A DNA stretch of 64,000 bases, from positions 15,697,450 through 15,761,449 of the forward strand of contig NC_134029.1 in assembly GCF_964204645.1 (NCBI RefSeq), read 5' to 3'. Origin of the DNA: Tubulanus polymorphus. Taxonomy: Eukaryota > Nemertea > Palaeonemertea > Tubulaniformes > Tubulanidae. Below are positions 57,508-64,000 of the stretch, in pieces (the stretch's first letter is position 1; every line of letters starts with the position of its first letter). The notes beneath the pieces were generated by a model. It did no database searches. It was given only the letters and a program-made list of their open reading frames with translations, and was not told where the DNA came from. Both the position numbers and the translations under genes were made by a program.

Positions 57508-57613
57508 GCTTTTGTGCCAGTGAAAGAGGAAATGTATGCACGTTTAATTGTATCAATGAGCAAATGGGTTCACGCTGTGGATGTCCATCAGGTTATCAAA
57601 ATCTTGGCAGAGG
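57508..57613 (+). CDS. FBN: EGF exon 6, last EGF repeat (fibrillin-like), partial domain
   Basis: A 106-bp exon after TTTTTAG and before GTGAGT, entering in phase 1 and leaving in phase 2. It encodes CASERGNVCTFNCINEQMGSRCGCPSGYQNLGRG: five of six EGF cysteines, the sixth expected in the next exon. It resembles the final fibrillin repeat (CSYGC...CGCPPGYFRIGQGHC). The D-I-N-E calcium motif is missing, so calcium binding may be lost. The final exon with the C-terminal propeptide is not found in the window. Confidence 0.65.
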
Positions 57614-59880
57614 GTGAGTAATCGATTAACAATATTTCTTTTTTGGCTCGCCTTAGTGAGCCTATGTCAAGGTCTGGCCGATCGAAATCATTCGTATGCT
57701 TAAAACACTACGCTCAAAGCTATTTTCAGAACACTCAAATGCAATATCAGTAGCCCGTAATGCCAATAATAAGATTGGTTTGGTTCGGAAGGATTGTTTT
57801 TCATGGGCTTGCATGCTTGCAAGCCCATATTGCTATCACACGGATTGATGCTTGGGGAGTCGATAACTTTCGTTAAAAACTTTCTTGGGCTCTGATATTT
57901 ACACAAATTTAATGCAGTAATAAAATCTAGGTTCCTTTCGAATATTGGCTATATCGGTTGTCGTTTTCATTGTTTTATGATTTTGTTAGATCGTTTTTGT
58001 TATTTCAGCAGCGCATACCAACCTTGGTTGAGCGTGCGTGATCAGTCTTGAAATTGGTATTCATGCGCGGCATAGTGCTGCCGACAATTCAATTCATTCT
58101 TTATTGATACAATTTTAATTTCACAATAAAACATTTACTTTCACGTTTTTAAAAAATCTTTTACATTCATTGGGTGCTTGCGTTAGCGGCCATTTGAAAA
58201 AATTCTGTATAAACATTTATATTTTTCAGTTAAATAAAACTTTTTTTTGTGAAATAAATTCTGAATTGAATTGAAGACTGGTTCCCTGTCTCCAAAGAGC
58301 CAGGGGGCGGTAGTCTATGGTGGCAATAAACTTTATCGGATGATCGTTGTGGATAGTCATTTGAAGGAAATGCAAATTATTCTTGCTTAATTTCTTTATT
58401 ATTTTAAAAAGAAAATTCGTGGCTCCTATCTATTTTCGTGTTCGCTTCTCTTCACCTGAAGTCACTCGAGTTAGTCACGTTTTTTCATTCAGTTGTAAAT
58501 GTTTCTATGCAAAATCATTTCAACACAATCCGATAAGTAATCTAGCAATTATCAACATGATTATAGATTCCGTATATTCAAATAACAACTATCCAAAAGC
58601 TTGCACTAACTTGGTCCACGTCTACCATTCCGATTCCCAGTCCCCGTGTGTAACATTTCATGTAGTGATGTAAGACAACACCGATCTCTTAGCTCTTTAA
58701 AAAGTAATAAGTTCAATGTTCGGTTAATTCTACTACAGAAATACAAAACCACCAAGCCAGCTTTCTGTACAACCATGTCAGCAAGCCCATTTTTAGAATT
58801 TCTTTCTTGTTCTTTATGGTGCGCAAGGTTGAAAGCGGTGGGTTTCATATTTTTGAGAAATTTTCCAAAAAGTGTCAGAAATTCGATTTATTTGAGCAGG
58901 GGTTTTATGTTTTTAACCGTCCAAAATTACACACGTGAAAATTCAATGCTATTTGCGTCGGAAGAAGTTCATCACGTTAAAATCTGACAATTTGTTCGGT
59001 AGTTTTGGGCATTCAAGGACGGAAACCCTCAAAAGCTTGGTTGAGATTTGTGTTGACCCGGTTTTGACTTCCATCATATGACGTCATAACATAGAATGAG
59101 ATGAATCACTTTTTGCGCGTCATTTACACAAGATGGCGGCACAATTGAATTGATTGATATCATTTCTAGCGCTCATACTGATACTCAAGGCGTATGATAT
59201 AACGATTTTATTGTGTGCGATGTGATCAATGATTCATCTAATTTTGATATCCCGTGCATAAGGTAACGTTGCATTAAGATATCTGACGTGAATGTGGTTT
59301 TAAAATGCGGAAATTTACTTCCATGTTCGCCACACGGCTGATTTAGTGATAGCATCGAATTTTTAGAGATGAGTCCGATAGTTACACGACTCGAATACTT
59401 GTTTTATCATTCTAAATGGAAGTCATTTTATTGACGTTCGCATTAGCGATCCGTTTTGGAGCCTGATTAGTTGTGTTACTTTGTTAACTGTGCCACAGTG
59501 ATGAGCGTTCGCATTGAAAACAGTCGAGTTCAGTCGCGTAGGCAATATCGCTTTATACTTTCACTGCGTGTATGTATCAGTTAAACGCTATGGTGTATAT
59601 CGCGCGTAACGACGATTTGGCTGAGTGGAGATGAGCTACTTAAAGCAATCCTATCGTAAAATTATTAAAAACCATGTCAGTCGATAAACTGTGTTTCGTC
59701 AGTAACCGGCACTGGCCTCAAATTTGAAGAACTTGGGAGCTTCTGTGCTGATTGGTCCGTATGATAATGAAAAACCTCCGATGAAACCCAGGCTCTCACC
59801 AAGTTTGTACCGTATCTTAACGGGTCACTCATAGTTTTAGTTGTCTTATGTCGCTTTATTTAATTCAAGGGATATGTATT
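57614..59880. other. Intronic DNA between exon 6 and E4
   Basis: No gene recognised. TTCAATTCAATTC near 58088 and GAATTGAATTGAA near 58260 are inverted, resembling SINE/LINE tail repeats. The C-terminal exon of the EGF gene could be hidden here but I could not find it. Confidence 0.4.
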
Positions 59881-59889
59881 AAAATTATG

Positions 59890-61103
59890 ATCATTCGTTC
59901 ATATAATTCTAATTTAAATAATGATGATGATTATGATGGAATTAATGCCGAAGTACGTGAAAAATTAAATAAATATTTAGAAGCTCCTAAAATTGGTAGA
60001 ATTACAACTATAACAGAAAGAAAAGAATTAATGAATCTATTAGAAAAACAACAAGAAGAATATCCTGATAAACCCATGAAATTATATGGAATGAAATCTA
60101 GAGTAACAGATACAATTGTTAACGAATTATTACCAAAGGATGTAATAGATAAAGTTGATTCAGAAGAAATTGTAATGCAAATTTTAAAAGATGATCCACA
60201 TTTCAGTTAATTACAATTAGTATTAGTAAAACAAATTGATAGATTAAGTGATACAGAAGAACTGATGAATAGTATGTCAGATAGATCTGGTGCTGAAACT
60301 GGAATAAATCGAATGCAATCTTTACTAGAAAAATGATTACTTGATTTAACTGATGATGAATTAGGAGCATTTCCTGAACAAGCACGTAGAGAAATTAAAG
60401 GTATGCAAGAATCAGCTGGTGAAATTGCTAATATTAAGATGAGATTTTCTAAAATAACTATGTTAGAAAAAGAATTAACTAATGCAAATGCAGAATTAAA
60501 ACAATTAGAATTAAATGAAGATCTTCAAGTAATAGAGGAAGCTGATTATGAAGGCAGAAAGTTAGAAAAAGAAATAGATGATTTAAAATATAACAAAGAA
60601 TTACAGGAAAAAAAAGAGATATTATTAAAATCATATGATCTTAATCATATTAGAAAATTAAAAGTTATTTTTAAAGATTTAATAATAAAACCGGATTCTA
60701 AAATATCATTAAAATAAGGAATAAGATTATTATTTAAATTAGAAGGTATAACAATTCTTTCAATTCAACAGCGGTAACTATGATATTTACAACAATTGGT
60801 TTAGCAATATCAAATTCATCAAAATCTACACCTACACCAAATAAACCGGATAAACCACCAAATGATAATAATTCTATACAAGATAAAGTGAGTGATGGTT
60901 TAAAGAAATTAGCAAACTATCTATGGGAACTATCTAAAAAATCTGCTGCAGCTTTACCTGGAGTTATTGCATCGATTGTTGGTTTTGTTTTAAAATCTGC
61001 AGGGAATATTCTTAACTTTGCTGCTGAACATATTATTTTATTTTTAATTACAGTTGTAAGTGCTATTATTTTTGGGTTAGTGAATATAATGAAAAATAAA
61101 TAA
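59890..61103 (+). pseudogene. Coiled-coil membrane protein, E4 copy
   Basis: The 5' start is missing. It contains VREKLNKYL, VNELLPKDVIDKVD and ILKDDPHF as in E3, then a coiled-coil region (60440-60700), TAVTMIFTTIGLAIS, a PTPNKPDKPP spacer, and final hydrophobic helices AALPGVIASIVGFVL and ILFLITVVSAIIFGL. Stops at 60208, 60333 and 60715 and a shift near 60770 inactivate it. By comparison with E2 the block with YYLQADYY is absent, so the E3/E4 and E2 versions differ in their middle. Confidence 0.65.
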
Positions 61104-61120
61104 TTGATTTTTTTTGTTAA

Positions 61121-61796
61121 ATGAGTGGGAGTTATATAAATCATTCTAAGAATCCTAGAATATCTAATGCTATTAAAGCAGAAAGATCTCATCATATAAT
61201 TACTCATAACCCTTCTAATATTAATCCTGATGAAACTGTATATGTTAGAATCCCGAGATTAACACAAAATACTTTTTATGTTCCAAATAGTATTTATTTA
61301 TCAGCTGATTTAAATGTAACTGGTAATAATAATAATTATGTTGTTGATAATGTTGGAAGATATTTGATTAAAAAATTAACTATGAATATTGGTCCAGAAA
61401 CAGTTTTCTCATTAGATGATTATAATTTATTTATGCATTACAAATATTTATGGTTAACAAAAGAAAATAGAAATAATATGATATTTCAAGGCATCCAATC
61501 AGAAAACCAAAATAAATTAAGATCAGGAGCTAATGACGCAATAGTAACTCGTACCGCAGATAATTTGATCAAAAAGATTTATGGAAGAAAACATAAAATT
61601 CCATTACATTTTGAATTGATTAATAATAATGCACCTTTATATAAATACGCAATTCAAGAAGATAGTATATTCGAAATAACATTTGCTCCTGTAAATGAAA
61701 TTGTATTATCTAGCGTTGTTAAAGATATGGGTTATAAATTATCGAATAGGGCCTATATGTTTAGAATATGATACAGTAACTGATGACAATATTTCA
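61121..61796 (+). pseudogene. Major capsid protein N-terminal half, E4
   Basis: ATG 61121 after TTTTTTTTGTTAA. The best-preserved capsid copy here: YVRIPRLTQN, NSIYLSADLNVTG, VGRYLIKKL, DDYNLFMHYKYLWLT, QGIQ, PLHFELINNNAPLYKYAI, EITFAPVNEIVLSS. That is the first jelly roll and the linker. A small insertion near 61750 shifts the frame and the gene is cut at 61796, where integrase sequence starts on the other strand. Confidence 0.8.
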
Positions 61797-62600
61797 AGTA
61801 TAATTGTCCTATGTTGTCCTATTTTAAATTTAGGTTCTCCAAAATCACGTGTAACAAACGAACCATGTAAATTATTCCAAACTATTTCTGAAGTATCTTC
61901 TTTTCTAGCTTGTATATGTTTCATACCAATACTTGAATGTTTAGAATTATTATAACCTTTCACTAAATCATCTAACATATTTATAGACTCATCGATATAT
62001 TTATATGTTTCATTAGCAGTAAAATATTTCCACATTCTAGTTTTCAATGTTTTATTAAATCTTTCTATAATAGATGCTTTTTTTATCTGAGTGTGTTGAA
62101 AAATACTCTACATCGTTATCAGATAATAGTTTTTTAAAATGTTTATTATAGAATTCCTTACCTTCATCGAATTGTATCTTACCTGGAATAGCTTCTTTAA
62201 ATATTGATTTAAAAGCATTAGTAACTTCTATACCAGTTTTATTTTTGACTGGAATTGACCATGCGTATCTACTGAATATGTCTATAACATTTAATATCCA
62301 GAAATATCCTTTGTTGTAGTCTTCTAAGTTTTTCATGTCAATCAAATCTGCTTGCCATTGTTGATCAATATATGAAACCATTACTTTTCTTGTTAAATAA
62401 TTTTTATCCATTTTCTTATGGATTTGATATGTGGGTTGATTTTGTAACCATAATTTTAATTCACTATATTTTATATTTTCATTATCAGATTTAATTTTAT
62501 CCCATAATTCTGTAACACTAGGATATGATACTTCACTCTCTGGGTTATAATATAACTCTCTTAAATATTGTTCTTTTTCATCTTCTTTTAATCCATTAAT
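61797..62600 (-). pseudogene. Retroviral-type integrase, E4
   Basis: This enzyme would insert the element with 6-bp target duplications. N-terminal helical part (LRELYYNPES, ELKLWLQNQPTY), core with WQADLIDM (first D), IQFDEGKEF (second D) and, after a frameshift at an A7 run near 62090, IIERFN (catalytic E), roughly 35 residues after the second D. A C-terminal FKIGQH segment suggests an SH3-like DNA-binding domain, cut off at the junction with capsid. It is of the Maverick/Polinton type. No good ATG is visible at the 5' end, so the start is open. Confidence 0.8.
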
Positions 62601-62607
62601 TATAATT

Positions 62608-62960
62608 TAGATTTAGTTTCAATGATTTTTTCATTTGACTTATTTTCTGGTATAATAGGTTTATCATCAGAATCATTATTATTAAATTTGAATTTAGATT
62701 TATATATTACACCGGAGAATATAATAATTGTGATTAACCCAATTGTAATATATAAGTAATTATTTCTTCCACTATTAGAAGAATCAGATGGATTGTTTTT
62801 TTAATTAATATCAGATAATTTCTGTGATTCATTTATATCAGTTAATTTCTTTTTCTTAGCTTTTTTTAATTCTGCAGATCTTTTACCTAATTCCCTTGCC
62901 CATTTAATTTGTTTTTCAGATCTAGGCTTCTTATTAACATCATCACTCGTTTATTTTAGT
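62608..62960 (-). pseudogene. Small membrane protein upstream of integrase, E4
   Basis: Lysine-rich helix (RSEKQIKWARELGKRSAELKKAKKKK), an in-frame TAA near 62800, then a membrane helix (YLYITIGLITIIIFSGVIY) and a polar tail. It ends within a few bases of the integrase frame. Function unknown. Confidence 0.5.
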
Positions 62961-63511
62961 TAATTTTTGTTCTGATTCGATATTATCTGATTTACTTTTG
63001 TCTTTATATTCTATAGGTTTTATGTTAGAAAATGTTATAACTCCAGTAGAAATTAATGTCATTATTCCACATGATTGGAATGAAGCGTATCCACCCCATT
63101 TTTGTAATTCTGTCATAACTAAGATGTCATTTTTTAAATCACTATTTAATTTATTTTCATCATCAATTGGTATTATCCGGTTACATAATTTAGAGTAACA
63201 TTTTATAATACCATCACTAATAGAGTCGTTTATTCTGGCTAATCTAGCTTCTTTTTATATTTTTGAAATGTTTGATTACTTTATCTGGTTTCATGGCATC
63301 TAATTCTTGAAAATTTATTATTTTGCCAATAAACTCTTTAGATTTTCCACCAGCAATCAAGATGGTGCTTACATGTTAAATAGTATTCATAATCAATATT
63401 ATAATCAATATTATTTTCAATTTCGGTTGGAATATCCTTATTATCACTAATGCCTAAATCATCTAAGGTTTTTTCAATATCATTACTATTCTTATTAGAT
63501 TTCTTTGACAT
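62961..63511 (-). pseudogene. Conserved Maverick-type protein with hydrophobic C-terminus, E4
   Basis: ATG 63511 after TTTTTTCTCTAATATAA (MSKKSNKNSNDIEK). Acidic N-terminus, then KSKEFIGKI and KPDKVIKHFKN, frameshifts near 63365 and 63255, then RINDSISDGIIKCYSKLC, IPIDDENKLNSDLKND and a hydrophobic end (FQSCGIMTLISTGVITF). I recognise the pattern as a recurring gene of such elements; function not known. Confidence 0.5.
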
Positions 63512-63726
63512 TTATATTAGAGAAAAAAGCGAAAAAAATATAATATTTTAATACTAGCTAGTTAAGTTAAAGAATTTTAAATACTAGCTTAGTTAAGTTA
63601 AAAAATTTCTATTCGAATCTTATCAAAATATAAAGTATTCTCTTTTTGAAAAGAAATGCAAAAGAAAATATTAGAAATTCAAATAGAAATAATGGCTAGT
63701 TAAAGATATGTAATTTTAATTAAATT
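63512..63726. promoter_or_regulatory. Intergenic AT-rich region with direct repeats, E4
   Basis: TACTAGCTTAGTTAAGTTAAA-like units occur at about 63550-63570 and 63588-63608, with a third partial copy (GGCTAGTTAAAG) near 63692. It lies upstream of the 63511 gene and downstream of the HNH gene; a promoter role is a guess. Confidence 0.35.
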
Positions 63727-64000
63727 TTATTTGAATTATACTATTCTTCAACCGCTTCATAAAGATTCAATATATTGTTCATTATTTGAATCATTATTCC
63801 ATAATTCAATAAATTTCTTTGCTTTAACCAATTGATCTCAATATAACTGTAAATCTAGTTTATTAGATTTAATTATATTTTCCTTCTTTTCTAAAGGTCT
63901 TAAAATTTCTCCAGCTCCAGATTAGCTTCTTATTATAATCATCACTCATATCAAATTTAGAAATCGGCAACACGTGATCAATATGATAGTATTCACCATA
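63727..64000 (-). pseudogene. HNH endonuclease C-terminal fragment, E4
   Basis: Reads YHIDHVLPISKFDM, then NKKLIWSWRN, the HNH/HNHc pattern, with later KFIELWNND-type residues in other frames. The 5' part lies beyond 64000. Stops and shifts near 63900-63870 break it. HNH nucleases in viral elements act in DNA processing or as homing enzymes; which applies here is unknown. Confidence 0.6.

Larger units (their letters stand above)
59890..64000. mobile_element. E4, Maverick/adinto-type fragment running out of the window
   Basis: The plus-strand part (coiled-coil membrane gene, capsid N-terminal half) meets at about 61796 a minus-strand part (integrase, two membrane genes, HNH nuclease). No terminus is seen at the left edge. 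E4 supplies the integrase missing from E1-E3 in this window. Confidence 0.8.

Overview
This window is eukaryotic, animal, and mostly intron plus mobile DNA. Six short phase-1 exons on the plus strand (8751, 25156, 35216, 44661, 54801, 57508) encode calcium-binding EGF repeats of one gene. Their order and spacing of cysteines resemble the last EGF repeats before the C terminus of fibrillin. The exons lie about 3 to 16 kb apart because the introns are filled with transposons. The mix of elements (hAT, Mutator-like, Penelope-like, BEL/Pao and Ty3/gypsy pieces, MITEs, tRNA-like SINEs, Maverick-type viruses) suggests an invertebrate, perhaps marine; I cannot name the species.

The dominant invaders are very AT-rich Maverick/Polinton-type (adintovirus-like) elements. 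E1 (1-4449) carries a zinc-finger/family-B DNA polymerase gene and ends inside a BEL/Pao gag gene. E2 (36190-44400) has both ends, a double-jelly-roll major capsid gene and several small virion or membrane genes, but almost no polymerase. E3 (about 45190-52097) carries polymerase, candidate penton and many small genes on the minus strand. E4 (about 59890 to the window end) has a coiled-coil membrane gene, the capsid N-terminal half, a retroviral-type integrase and an HNH nuclease fragment. A decayed fragment lies at 26888-28505. All long genes in these copies are broken by stops, frameshifts and deletions.

The most striking object is a 5373-bp element (EP, 14201-19573) inserted, with a 6-bp target duplication AGCGTC, into the transposase gene of a hAT transposon (12763-21739). 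EP is a near-perfect giant palindrome: two arms of about 2.62 kb around a 133-bp centre. Each arm carries the same small-gene cassette (zinc-knuckle protein, two small membrane proteins, an 8-residue repeat ORF), iteron-like repeats, and ends resembling those of E1 and E2. It encodes no polymerase, capsid or integrase, so it looks like a self-complementary satellite moved by the larger elements. E1 and E2 themselves end in 350-395 bp palindromes, and genes of all copies fall into two start-site classes that look like early and late viral promoters.

Other layout: Harbinger-like MITE (6651-7058), histone-type 3' stem-loop (9693-9713), tandem repeat (11934-12490), SINE head (22741-22800), TTTAA-flanked MITE (23831-24146), Penelope-like fragments with a hammerhead-like motif (27067-27830), a 5.9-kb Mutator-like element with a 10-bp target duplication (29074-35004), a foldback MITE (52720-53390), a CCCGGG-rich repeat cluster (53820-54585) and a gypsy integrase fragment (56130-56320).
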